Of a stretch of DNA of 59,312 nucleotides, positions 8,335-17,312 are shown piece by piece (within the stretch, counting starts at the first letter, position 1; each line of letters starts with the position of its first letter). The position numbers and the translations under genes were made by a program. This stretch comes from Bradyrhizobiaceae bacterium (GTDB taxonomy: Bacteria; Pseudomonadota; Alphaproteobacteria; Rhizobiales; Aestuariivirgaceae). The notes beneath the pieces are model-generated. The model was not told where the DNA came from. It saw only the letters and a program-made list of their open reading frames with translations, and did not search any database. The stretch covers positions 1 through 59,312 of the forward strand of contig CANJMQ010000015.1 of assembly GCA_947475225.1 (NCBI GenBank), read 5' to 3'.

Positions 8335-9587
8335 CTGGGTCCACGGCGATGTTCAAGGACCACCGGAAGCTTACCTATCTCAATTCCGAAGGTGCGGACA
8401 AGCCGCTGAAGAGCCCTGTGCCTCATGATGTGCTCGTGCGGGCGCGAGAATATCGACTGTCTCGTATTCGTGCCGCATTGATCAAGCACGACTGTGCTGC
8501 AGCACTGCTCTATGATCCTGTCAACATCAGATATGCGTTGGATGCCGCGAACATGCAGGTGTGGACCCTGCACAACCCGCTCCGCTACGCGCTGATTCTC
8601 GCCGATGGGCCTGCTGTTATGTTTGAATTCAAGGGGAGCGAGCATCTCAGCAGAGGTCTGGAAACCATTGACGAACTGCGGTTGGCCACTGGATGGATGT
8701 ATATGACCGCCGGTGATCGCGCGCCAGAGCGTGTTGTTCGGTGGGCTTCCGAACTTGAGAGCCTGATGCGGGAACATGGGGCTGGCAACAAGCGCATTGC
8801 GGTGGATCGTCTGGACCTCGAAGGCTTTCGCGAGCTCGAAAAGCTTGGCCTTGACGTTATCGATGGTGCCCCGATGATCGAGCGGGCGCGGTCCATTAAG
8901 TCGCTTGATGAAATCGAACTGATGCGCTGGACAATTCGTGTTTGTGAAGCGGGCATGGCGCGCATCTATGAACACTCCATACCCGGTGTTACGGAGCAGG
9001 AGTTATGGGCCCACCTTCATTTCGAAAACGCCCGATCCGGTGGTGAGTGGCTCGAAACACGGCTGTTGACCTGTGGCGATCACACCAATCCCTGGTACAG
9101 CGAATGCAGCGACCGCGTCTGCTGTGCCGGAGAGATGATTGCCTTCGACACCGACATGATCGGTCCTTACGGCTACTGCGCTGATCTTTCTCGCAGTTGG
9201 ACGTGCGGTTATACTCCCATGACTGCAAAACAACGTGAGCTATATGCTGCCGCTGTCGAGCAGATCGATCATAATCTGGCACTGCTCCGCCCTGGACTGC
9301 CCTTTGCTGAATTCAATGACAAGTCCTGGCGGATTCCCGCGCGCTATGAACCCTATCGCTATTCCCTGGCGGTGCATGGCGTAGGAATGGCTGACGAGTG
9401 GCCAGTTGTTGCCCTTCATTCAGACTTCGCCCATAGCCATGGTGGCCGGTTTGAAGAGAGCATGGTGGTTTGCGTAGAAACGCTTATTGCCGAGCATGGT
9501 TCAGAGAGCGTGAAACTGGAGACGCAAGTCCTGATCACCCAGAACGGCGCCGAGCGCCTTGACAGTTTTCCATGGGAAGATGTCTGA
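8331..9587 (+). CDS. M24-fold protein with DddP-like active site, paralogue 1
   Basis: A 418-residue protein with a creatinase-like N-terminal domain (about 1-190) and a pita-bread M24 domain (about 190-418). Metal-site candidates are D273/D275, D285, H349, E383 and E397. Around the histidine the pattern is Y344...H349-GVGMA-D355. As I recall the DMSP lyase DddP, its key Tyr, His and Asp are spaced identically (-5, 0, +6), and GGEW-ETR is also shared. DddP is an M24 member that cleaves dimethylsulphoniopropionate to DMS and acrylate. One residue is missing between the two terminal Glu ligands compared with paralogue 2, so the activity may have diverged. An ordinary Xaa-Pro peptidase is less likely. 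Confidence 0.75.
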   Translation: MTGSTAMFKDHRKLTYLNSEGADKPLKSPVPHDVLVRAREYRLSRIRAALIKHDCAAALLYDPVNIRYALDAANMQVWTLHNPLRYALILADGPAVMFEFKGSEHLSRGLETIDELRLATGWMYMTAGDRAPERVVRWASELESLMREHGAGNKRIAVDRLDLEGFRELEKLGLDVIDGAPMIERARSIKSLDEIELMRWTIRVCEAGMARIYEHSIPGVTEQELWAHLHFENARSGGEWLETRLLTCGDHTNPWYSECSDRVCCAGEMIAFDTDMIGPYGYCADLSRSWTCGYTPMTAKQRELYAAAVEQIDHNLALLRPGLPFAEFNDKSWRIPARYEPYRYSLAVHGVGMADEWPVVALHSDFAHSHGGRFEESMVVCVETLIAEHGSESVKLETQVLITQNGAERLDSFPWEDV

Positions 9588-9640
9588 TTTTGGGGAGATC
9601 TAATGATGCTGTCGACCAGCACTGTTGTGGGAGCATCCGC

Positions 9641-10897
9641 ATGACCCTTCCAGGAGTATTCAAGGACCCGCGTAAGCGCACGTTTCTCAACGCAGACGGC
9701 GCGGACAAACCATTGAAGAGCCCCATTCCCAAGACGACGCTGGATCGCGCCCGTGAATTTCGCAAGGCGCGTATGGTGGAACAGGTCCGGAAAAACAATT
9801 GCGCTGCAATCCTGATGTTCGATCCGATCAACATTCGTTACGCCCTCGACGTCTCCAGCATGCAGGTGTGGGCCCTGCACAACGCGTTTCACTACGCGCT
9901 GGTGTTTGCCGATGACTATGCGATCGATTTTCTGTACCGGGGCGGAGAGCATAACTCTGGCCAACTCACAACGGTGAATGAGGTGCGAACCGGGAAGCCC
10001 TGGTTCTATATGTATTCCGGTGATCAGCTCGAACACTGGGTCAAAACCTGGTCTAGCGAAATTGCCGCGTGCCTACGTGAACACGGTGGCGGCAACAAGC
10101 GACTTGCGGTCGACAAACTGGATTTTCCAGGCGTTGATGCGTTGCGTGCTGATGGTGTGCAGCTGGTGGAGGGGCAGGCGCTGACTGAACAGGCTCGGCT
10201 GATCAAGAGTGCTGATGAGCTGACTCTCATGCAATGGACGATCCGTGTCTGCGAAGCTGGAATGGCCCGAATGTATGAGCATTCTGTGTCCGGAAAGACG
10301 GAGCAGGAGATATGGGCCGAGTTACATTATGAAAATATCCGCTCTGGTGGCGAGTGGATGGAGACGCGGCTTTTGACGGTTGGCCAGCGCACCAATCCTT
10401 GGCTGCAGGAATGTTCGGACAATGTGGCAAAGCGAGGCGATATGCTCGCCTTCGACACTGACATGATCGGACCCTATGGCTATTGCGCTGATATCTCGCG
10501 CTCATGGACCATTGATCACGTTGCGATGACTGACGATCAACGGCGGATCTATTCGGCAGCCCTTTCGCAGATTGAGCATAATACGGCTCTCATTCGGCCG
10601 GGCATGGACTATCGTGAGTATATGGAGAAGACTTGGCCGATCCCCGAACGCTACCTGGTCAACCGCTATGGATGCGCGCTGCATGGTGTTGGCTTGGCTG
10701 ATGAGTATCCGGGCGTACCACACGCCGTTGATCCGGGCGACCTGATGTCGGGTCATTTCGAAGACAACATGGTGTTTTGCGTTGAGAGCCTCATTGGGGA
10801 TGAGGGAGGACCTGAGGCCGTGAAGCTGGAGACGCAAGTTGTGGTAACGTCGAACGGGGCAAAGCGCCTCGACACCTTTCCGTGGGAGGAGGTATAG
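9641..10897 (+). CDS. M24-fold protein with DddP-like active site, paralogue 2
   Basis: A 418-residue tandem paralogue of the preceding gene, colinear over its whole length. The ATG at 9641 is chosen because it aligns with the paralogue's N-terminus and has GGGAG upstream; an earlier in-frame ATG (9572) overlaps the previous gene. Residues are D272/D274, D284, Y343, H348, D354, E382 and E397. The two terminal Glu are 15 apart, as I recall for DddP, which makes this the more canonical copy. It may be a DMSP lyase or a lyase on a related onium substrate. A pair of full-length paralogues suggests two related substrates or a heterodimer. Confidence 0.75.
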   Translation: MTLPGVFKDPRKRTFLNADGADKPLKSPIPKTTLDRAREFRKARMVEQVRKNNCAAILMFDPINIRYALDVSSMQVWALHNAFHYALVFADDYAIDFLYRGGEHNSGQLTTVNEVRTGKPWFYMYSGDQLEHWVKTWSSEIAACLREHGGGNKRLAVDKLDFPGVDALRADGVQLVEGQALTEQARLIKSADELTLMQWTIRVCEAGMARMYEHSVSGKTEQEIWAELHYENIRSGGEWMETRLLTVGQRTNPWLQECSDNVAKRGDMLAFDTDMIGPYGYCADISRSWTIDHVAMTDDQRRIYSAALSQIEHNTALIRPGMDYREYMEKTWPIPERYLVNRYGCALHGVGLADEYPGVPHAVDPGDLMSGHFEDNMVFCVESLIGDEGGPEAVKLETQVVVTSNGAKRLDTFPWEEV

Positions 10898-11070
10898 TGG
10901 ACATCGACAAAGGAACTACTGCCTTTTCCACTCCAATAGAGGCCCTGCTTTCCAGCATTTCAATTGATCCAGTCTGGTTTGCCTGGGTCGACCATTGGGT
11001 GAGGTCTGACGATCACTACGTGCGCGTGTCCGTGCTGGCGGCTGTGACGCTCAGCTACGGCGTCCATTAG
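10897..11070 (+). CDS. Possible 57-residue protein coupled to the M24 gene
   Basis: A short frame from a GTG that overlaps the last base of the preceding stop codon and follows a very strong GGAGGAGGT. The sequence resembles no family that I recognise. It is Trp-rich around the middle (VWFAWVDHW). The ribosome site favours translation, but the same bases also encode the last residues of the M24 protein, so the match may be accidental. A further frame at 11077-11334 is even less certain and is not called. Confidence 0.25.
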   Translation: MDIDKGTTAFSTPIEALLSSISIDPVWFAWVDHWVRSDDHYVRVSVLAAVTLSYGVH

Positions 11071-11462
11071 GGTCGTGTGGGTTTTAAGACTGGCGTGGGA
11101 ACGTGTTTTGGCTGTTCGCGGGCAGGAGCAGCCGGCGACGCAAAGGCCGAAACCGCAGCATGTCCGGTGCGCGCCATGAGGTTTTCTCGGCCGCGCCATC
11201 GAGAGGTTCTTGCGGAACCAATCGAAGCCATTCGACAGTGGCAATCCGATGAAGACCGGGTCATCTTCCTGACCGTGAGTTATGCAGCCCCGGCCGATCA
11301 CCAGATCCAACGCGCGAACTTTAATCGTTTCTGAAATCGTAGCCTGGCGGCGAAATAAGACACGATTCCACTTGACAGTATCCGGTAAAACTCGGCCGAA
11401 TGGTTTCGTACAAGAGCAACAGACACAATGTTGGAAATGAAAATATAGAAGAGGGGAAGAAA
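11071..11462. other. Intergenic stretch before the Dpp-type operon, with a possible promoter
   Basis: About 390 bases without a convincing gene. TTGACA at 11372-11377 could be a -35, but the hexamers 17-18 bases downstream (around 11395-11401) match a -10 poorly. A purine-rich ribosome site (GAGGGGAAG) ends just before 11463. The stretch separates the enzyme genes from the transporter genes, so the transporter may have its own promoter. Confidence 0.35.
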
Positions 11463-13121
11463 ATGGCCATCAATTACAGATTGCTTGATATCTTGCGCCG
11501 CGGGCGCAGTGAACACCAGAACCACCTGATCGACGGATTGGCGCGGGGCACCGTCAGCCGACGCGAATTCATGCGTTATGGTTCTGTGCTGGGCCTCTCC
11601 GCCCCACTCCTCGGCAGTGTCGCTGGAGCAATTGGCTATTCCGCTTCAGTGCAGCCCGCACGCGCTGCCATGGCAGGTGGTACCATTCGGGTGGCGCAAA
11701 CGGTGCCAGCGGCTGCAATTGATCCAGTCAAGATCGCCGACGGCGGCGGCATCACCGTCTTGTCACAAGTTGGTGAGGCACTCGTCTTGTCGGGTAAAGA
11801 CCTGACAGCAATTCCAGTACTCGCCGAGAGTTGGTCCAGCAATAAGGACGCAACAGTCTGGACGTTCAAGCTTCGCCAGGGTGTGAAATTCCACAATGGC
11901 AAGACAATGACCGCCGACGATGTCGTGGCGACATTTGACCGCCTCGCCAACCCCGACAATGGTTCGAACGCGCTCTCCGTGTTCTCAGGATTGCTTTCCA
12001 AGGGCGGCACCCGCAAGGTCGATGACTATACTGTTGAATTCCATCTCGAAGCTGCGAATGGCAATTTCCCCTATGCCGTTTCGACCGACAATTACAATGC
12101 GGTCATCCTGCCTGCCGATTATGCCGGCGATTTTGAAAAGTCGATGATTGGAACCGGCGCCTTCAAACTGGAGAAATACACTCCCAAGGTTGGTGCTTCG
12201 TTCATCCGCAATCCCGACTACTGGGGAGGTCCGGCTAAAGCGGATCGGGTCGAGATCAGCTTCTATGATGACTACCAGCCACAAATTCTGGCATTGCAAG
12301 GCGGGCAGGTTGATATCATCACGCAATTGCCCGTTCTGCAGGGTGTGGGTTTGTTGAACGATCCCAATTTCGAAATCATCAGCTTGCCGTCGTCTGCCCA
12401 TCAGCAGGTCCACATGCGCACCGACAAGGATCCGTTCAAGGACAAGCGGGTTCGCCGCGCCATTGCCTTGTGCCTTGACCGGCCAAAACTTGTGCAGGGG
12501 CTCATGAAAGGCCGTGCCGCAATTGGCAACGACAGCCCTTTCATGGCTGCCTACCCCTCGACTGACGCGTCAGTTCCGCAGCGCGAGAAGAATATCGCCG
12601 AGGCAAAGCAGTTGATGGAAGCAGCAGGGATGGCCGGCGGGTTCAAAACCACGCTGACCACCGAAAAGTATCTGGAAATTCCGGATTATGCAGTGCTCAT
12701 CCAGAACGCGGTGAAGGAGATCGGCGGGAACATCGAACTCAACATCATGGATCAAGGTGCCTATTATGGCGATGCCGTCTACGGCAAATCGCCGTGGCTT
12801 GATTCTGATATGGGTATCACTGACTATGGTCACCGCGGTGTTCCGAATGTCTTTTTGCAGGCGCCACTGACCAGTACGGGCACCTGGAATTCTGCGCACT
12901 TCAGCAATCCCGAATACGACGCCTTGGCGAAAGGATACATCGCGTCTCTTGATCTTGAGTCGCAACGTGCCGCAGCAGGCAAAATCCAAACCCTGTTGCT
13001 GGATGAGACGCCGCTGATCTTCTCATATTTCTATGACTATCTCACAGCCACGAAGAAGGGGACGACCGGCGTTGTGTCAACGGCGATGAGTCATTTGTTC
13101 CTGAGAGAGGCAAGCTTCTAG
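11463..13121 (+). CDS. Family 5 extracellular solute-binding protein (Dpp/Opp type), Tat-exported
   Basis: A 552-residue periplasmic binding protein. The ATG at 11463 follows GAGGGGAAG. The N-terminus has a twin-arginine signal SRREFM (R33, R34) and a hydrophobic stretch ending in ARA near residue 69, so it is exported folded. The body shows SBP_bac_5 features: KLRQGVKFHNGKTMTADDVVATFDR and the later FKDKRVRRAIALCLDR. Such proteins bind peptides, opines, nickel complexes or other small cationic compounds. It is the first gene of the transport unit beside the oxygenase/M24 cluster, so it probably imports that cluster's substrate. A hairpin follows the stop. Confidence 0.92.
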   Translation: MAINYRLLDILRRGRSEHQNHLIDGLARGTVSRREFMRYGSVLGLSAPLLGSVAGAIGYSASVQPARAAMAGGTIRVAQTVPAAAIDPVKIADGGGITVLSQVGEALVLSGKDLTAIPVLAESWSSNKDATVWTFKLRQGVKFHNGKTMTADDVVATFDRLANPDNGSNALSVFSGLLSKGGTRKVDDYTVEFHLEAANGNFPYAVSTDNYNAVILPADYAGDFEKSMIGTGAFKLEKYTPKVGASFIRNPDYWGGPAKADRVEISFYDDYQPQILALQGGQVDIITQLPVLQGVGLLNDPNFEIISLPSSAHQQVHMRTDKDPFKDKRVRRAIALCLDRPKLVQGLMKGRAAIGNDSPFMAAYPSTDASVPQREKNIAEAKQLMEAAGMAGGFKTTLTTEKYLEIPDYAVLIQNAVKEIGGNIELNIMDQGAYYGDAVYGKSPWLDSDMGITDYGHRGVPNVFLQAPLTSTGTWNSAHFSNPEYDALAKGYIASLDLESQRAAAGKIQTLLLDETPLIFSYFYDYLTATKKGTTGVVSTAMSHLFLREASF

Positions 13122-13148
13122 GCTCTCTAATAGATGCATTCGGCATGC

Positions 13149-13175
13149 GACTCCCGCACTCAATGTGCGGGAGTC
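13149..13175 (+). promoter_or_regulatory. Intercistronic hairpin after the binding-protein gene
   Basis: A perfect 11-bp stem, GACTCCCGCAC and GTGCGGGAGTC, with a five-base loop, 27 bases after the binding-protein stop and no T-tract. It probably stabilises the upstream message end and lowers expression of the permeases, rather than ending transcription. It also buries the only in-frame GTG upstream of the permease gene. Confidence 0.75.
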
Positions 13176-13203
13176 AACCACCGGGAGAGCGAGGAGATTC
13201 GAC

Positions 13204-14154
13204 ATTTTCAACTTCGTTGTTAGGCGGTTATTCCTCTCACTGGCAACCCTTTGGTTGTTGAGCGTGATGGTTTTTGCAGGCAGCCGAATGTTGCCTGGCA
13301 ACGTCGGGCGGGCAATGCTTGGTCCGTTTGCGGATCAAAGGGCAGTTGATCTTCTCAATCATGAAATGGGAACCGATCGTCCGTATCTCTTCCAGTATGG
13401 CGACTGGATATCCGGATTTCTGGCCGGGGACCTTGGTCTTTCTTATGCCTACAGGGCTCCCGTCTCGGAGTTTCTGGCGACGGCTCTCCTAAACTCTCTC
13501 AAGCTTTCTCTCGTCGCATTCTTAATGGTTGTTCCGCTTGGTATTCTCGTAGGGGTGATCGCAGCATTGCAACGCGACAGGGCGATTGATCGGGTCATAT
13601 CGGTTGTTGGCCTTTCGGCTTCCATTGTGCCGGAATTTGTATCTGGCATCATACTGATACTGATATTTGGCGTGTCGCTGCGTTGGTTTCCGATATCAGC
13701 AACTTGGCCAACTGGGGCTGGTTTCTTCACGCAGATCTACTATCTCATTCTGCCGTCGGTTCCTCTGGTGTTGATCCTGTTCGGTTACATTGCCCGGATG
13801 ACACGCGCTGGGATGATTGAAGCGCTTGATGCTGAATATACGCGCACAGCTATCCTCAAGGGACTGTCCTATCCGCAAGTGATATGGCGACATGTCTTGC
13901 GCAATGCCCTGTTGCCGACCATCAGTGTCATTGCAACCCAGACTGTGTATTTGATCGGTGGTCTGGTGGTGATAGAGATTCTATTCCACTACCAAGGTAT
14001 CGGCAGCTTGATCTTCACCGCTGCACAAAAGAGGGATTTCCCAATGCTCCAGGCGGGCGTGATGGTGGTGGGCGCTCTGTTTGTTGCTACCACATTGCTC
14101 GCCGACCTCATTTATGCTGCTCTCAATCCGCGTATTCGTCTCAGTAGCCAATGA
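13204..14154 (+). CDS. ABC transporter permease, DppB/OppB-like
   Basis: About 316 residues with roughly six membrane segments; the first begins right after the FNFVVRRLFLSLATLW start typical of DppB. The EAA loop is present (ALDAEYTRTAILKGLSYPQVIWRHVLRNALLP). The start is unusual: no ATG precedes the first membrane segment. The upstream in-frame GTG (13165) lies inside the hairpin and lacks a ribosome site. An ATT at 13204 lies seven bases after GAGGAG and gives the expected DppB N-terminus, so I prefer it. The gene overlaps the next permease by four bases. Confidence 0.88.
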   Translation: MFNFVVRRLFLSLATLWLLSVMVFAGSRMLPGNVGRAMLGPFADQRAVDLLNHEMGTDRPYLFQYGDWISGFLAGDLGLSYAYRAPVSEFLATALLNSLKLSLVAFLMVVPLGILVGVIAALQRDRAIDRVISVVGLSASIVPEFVSGIILILIFGVSLRWFPISATWPTGAGFFTQIYYLILPSVPLVLILFGYIARMTRAGMIEALDAEYTRTAILKGLSYPQVIWRHVLRNALLPTISVIATQTVYLIGGLVVIEILFHYQGIGSLIFTAAQKRDFPMLQAGVMVVGALFVATTLLADLIYAALNPRIRLSSQ

Positions 14155-15020
14155 TGACGGACGACAACGTGAGAGCCGAAACCATTCGTAACAAGAAGGA
14201 ACGCCGGAATCTCTATCGAATTATCGGCTCCTACACATTTTGCATAGGAGCGGCAATTGTACTGTTCTGGGTTCTATGCGCCATCTTCGGCCGAATGCTT
14301 GTGCCGTTTGACCCGTTCGCCGATGATATGCTGAACTCGCTTTCTCCGCCTTCGACTGAACATTGGTTCGGTACGGATCAGCTGGGGCGTGATGTGTTCT
14401 CCCGGGTCATTGCTGGCGCGCGCGATATTCTGACTATAGCTCCGCTTGCAACATTGATAAGCGCTGTGGTTGGCACAGCGCTTGGCCTTGTGATGGGATA
14501 CTCTGGTGGCGTCGTTGATGAAGTCACAAGCCGCATTGTAGATGCGGTCCTCGCACTTCCAACAGTGATCGTCGCACTCCTCGCGCTGACGGCTCTCGGA
14601 ACATCAATTGTCGCCGTACTTTTTGTGATCGGCTTCACCTTCGCCCCCATCATTGCGCGCACAGTCCGCGCAAGTGTGCTGACTGAGCGGGGATTAGACT
14701 ATGTTTCCGCAGCAAAATTGCGCCGCGAAAGCAGTCTTTACATTATGTTTTTTGAAATATTGCCAAACATCATTCCGCCAATTGTCGTCGAAACCACGGT
14801 GCGGCTGGGTTATGCAATCTTCACAGTTGCTACACTGTCCTTCATTGGTTTTGGAATTCAACCCCCCTCGCCTGATTGGGGGCTTTCGATCTCCACAAAC
14901 TATGGCCTCATAGGTGGAGGTTATTGGTGGACAGTTGTATTCGACAGCCTTGCAATTGCTTCGCTGGTCATTGGGGTGAATTTGATGGCTGACGGTATTC
15001 AGAGTGTTCTCAATGATTGA
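14151..15020 (+). CDS. ABC transporter permease, DppC/OppC-like
   Basis: A 289-residue inner-membrane permease with an N-terminal cytoplasmic segment, about six membrane helices and the DppC hallmarks HWFGTDQLGRDVFSRVIAGARD near residue 65. An EAA-like loop (about RGLDYVSAAKLRRESS) contacts the ATPase. The conserved ending GLSISTNYG...FDSLAIASLVIGVNLMADG fits the family. It overlaps the genes on both sides and forms the membrane channel with the DppB-like protein. The base composition is visibly AT-richer than the polyamine operon further on. Confidence 0.92.
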   Translation: MMTDDNVRAETIRNKKERRNLYRIIGSYTFCIGAAIVLFWVLCAIFGRMLVPFDPFADDMLNSLSPPSTEHWFGTDQLGRDVFSRVIAGARDILTIAPLATLISAVVGTALGLVMGYSGGVVDEVTSRIVDAVLALPTVIVALLALTALGTSIVAVLFVIGFTFAPIIARTVRASVLTERGLDYVSAAKLRRESSLYIMFFEILPNIIPPIVVETTVRLGYAIFTVATLSFIGFGIQPPSPDWGLSISTNYGLIGGGYWWTVVFDSLAIASLVIGVNLMADGIQSVLND

Positions 15021-17025
15021 TAAGCGAAAACCTACTCTGAAACTGGAAAACCTTTGCGTACAATACAGCGTCAAAGGAGAAAAACGCCAGATACTTCATG
15101 GTGTCAACATTGAGATTGCCCCGGGTGAAGCCTATGGCATTGTGGGGGAATCCGGTTGTGGAAAATCCACGGCAGCCTATGCCGTCCTTCGCTATCTGCC
15201 CCGCAACGGGTCGGTCAACCAGGGTCGCATTCTCATCAATGGCCAAGATCTGCTTGGCCTCGGAAAAGCGCAGCTGCGAGAACTCCGGCGCACGTCAGTT
15301 GCCATGGTCTATCAGGATCCAGGGCGCGCTCTAAACCCGACTATTCGTGTTGGCTTGCAAATCGAAGAAGTTTTTGAACTTGCGAGAATTCCGAAGTCGG
15401 AGTGGGCACACAGAACCGAAGAAGTTCTTAGGCGTGTCCGCATAAGTGATCCACAACAGGTCATGGAGCGCTATCCTCACCAGCTCTCAGGCGGCATGCA
15501 GCAGCGCGTTGCAATCGCAATGGCGCTCGCAAGCATGCCTACCCTGTTGGTACTCGATGAGCCGACAACCGGACTAGATGCAACTGTCGAGGCTGATATT
15601 CTTGACCTCATCCTGCAATTGCGCCGGGATTCTTCAACATCGATCCTGTTCATCAGCCATAATCTCGCGGTGATCGCAAAAATGTGTGATCGCGTTGGCG
15701 TGCTCTACGCCGGACGATTGGTTGAGGAAGGCAGAACGGGAGACGTTTTCAATTCTCCTCGCCATCCCTATACGGTTGGACTTCTTCGCTGTCTTCCTCA
15801 ACGGGGTCGCAGCAAAAACGTTGCACCGTTGACAACAATTCCGGGGGTTCTGCCGCCCGCAGGTGCAGTTATACCAGGCTGTGTTTTTTCACCGCGCTGC
15901 GCTGTGGCAGATGAAATATGCCGAACGATCGAGCCTGATATCGCCGATCTCGGCAACCGTCTTTGCAAGTGCCACTATCCTGAAAGAGCCTCAATAATGG
16001 CTGTGGTTGAGCCGCTCCCCCCGATTCAGTACCGGTCTTCATATGATCCCGACCCAGCGCTTGAGATCCGACACTTGAACATGACCTATGGCGCGGAAAC
16101 CATCAAGTTCAAGGCGCTCCACGATGTGTCCCTCACGTTGGGGCGTGGCGAAACACTTGGCTTGGTTGGTGAATCGGGAAGCGGCAAGACCACACTTGCG
16201 CGGAACATATTGGGGATCGTCAAGCCCGATGCTGGCAGTTCAATCAGACTAGATGGAAAGCAGGCTGCGGCTGAACTCGCCGGGCGGACGCGGGAGCAAG
16301 TTAAGGCACTGCAAATTGTATTCCAGAATCCGGACTCTGCTTTGAACCGCTCGCACACTGTTCGCCACATGATCAACCGTACCATTGCCAAGCTCACGAA
16401 TATCAGCAAGCGAGACCGCGAACGGCGCGTCCATGAATTGACGCGTGCTGTCAAATTGTCTGAACGCTATCTTGACGCGAGGCCAAGTCAGCTGTCAGGT
16501 GGTTTGAAACAACGTGTGGCTATTGCCCGGGCCTTTTCTGGCGATCCCCGAATCGTCGTTTGTGATGAACCAACTTCAGCATTAGACGTGTCCGTACAGG
16601 CCGCCATCCTAAACCTTCTGGTGGAATTGCAGAATTCCAAGCAAGTCAGTTTCATATTCATCTCTCATGATCTGGGGGTTGTCAGATATCTTTCAGATAG
16701 GATTGCGGTGCTCTATCTCGGCCGCGTCATGGAAATAGGCCCGGCCGAAGACGTGTTTTCCGGCCCGCACCATCCCTATACCGAAGCTCTACTGTCTTCT
16801 GTTCCATCGATCGACGGCAAACACCCAGAACGCGTGAAGCTTGATGGCGAAGTACCGAGTGCGCTCAAACCGCCCAGTGGGTGCGTGTTCCATACCCGCT
16901 GCTCTAGAAAGCTTGGCAGCATTTGTGAAAATACAGCCCCAGACCTTGTTGCACTTGGCAACCTCCACGCCATCCGTTGCCACATCCCCGCGGAGCAGTT
17001 GCCCCGATCTCGCGGTCCAGGTTGA
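15013..17025 (+). CDS. Fused double ABC ATPase (DppD-DppF type)
   Basis: A 670-residue protein of two complete nucleotide-binding domains, each about 320 residues. Domain 1 has Walker A GESGCGKST, signature LSGGMQQRVAIAMAL, Walker B LLVLDEP and the switch His (FISHN). Domain 2 has GESGSGKTT, LSGGLKQRVAIARAF, VVCDEP and FISHD. Each half ends in the oligopeptide-ATPase Cys motif (GCVFSPRC and GCVFHTRC with later Cys), known to bind an Fe-S cluster in Dpp ATPases. It powers the DppBC-like channel. DppD and DppF are separate in most species; the fusion is common in rhizobial-type opine/peptide systems. Confidence 0.93.
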   Translation: MIDKRKPTLKLENLCVQYSVKGEKRQILHGVNIEIAPGEAYGIVGESGCGKSTAAYAVLRYLPRNGSVNQGRILINGQDLLGLGKAQLRELRRTSVAMVYQDPGRALNPTIRVGLQIEEVFELARIPKSEWAHRTEEVLRRVRISDPQQVMERYPHQLSGGMQQRVAIAMALASMPTLLVLDEPTTGLDATVEADILDLILQLRRDSSTSILFISHNLAVIAKMCDRVGVLYAGRLVEEGRTGDVFNSPRHPYTVGLLRCLPQRGRSKNVAPLTTIPGVLPPAGAVIPGCVFSPRCAVADEICRTIEPDIADLGNRLCKCHYPERASIMAVVEPLPPIQYRSSYDPDPALEIRHLNMTYGAETIKFKALHDVSLTLGRGETLGLVGESGSGKTTLARNILGIVKPDAGSSIRLDGKQAAAELAGRTREQVKALQIVFQNPDSALNRSHTVRHMINRTIAKLTNISKRDRERRVHELTRAVKLSERYLDARPSQLSGGLKQRVAIARAFSGDPRIVVCDEPTSALDVSVQAAILNLLVELQNSKQVSFIFISHDLGVVRYLSDRIAVLYLGRVMEIGPAEDVFSGPHHPYTEALLSSVPSIDGKHPERVKLDGEVPSALKPPSGCVFHTRCSRKLGSICENTAPDLVALGNLHAIRCHIPAEQLPRSRGPG

Positions 17026-17312
17026 CATCAGAAATTTCGTGACAAATAGCAGGGCGCCGGAGAGGCAGTGATCTGATGTTATGGATATGAACGATCGGTA
17101 GATCCGGCTTCTAGGCCTCATTGGGCTGGGAGGACCGGGAGCCGACGTCTTGCAGCCACTCACTTGTGGACCTGGCATACGAGCGGGGCGCAATACTCGT
17201 TCTCGTAAATCAATTACTTGAAGCCAGTGATGTCTGGATTTCCATACCGTTCCCGCCGCCAGCTACTCAGCCCACAAAACGGTCAACCGACCCTTGGCGA
17301 CGGCGGTAGTCG

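Noticed and set aside
11077..11334. Small plus-strand protein before the Dpp-type operon
   Set aside because: No ribosome site and no recognisable family; the region also has competing frames.
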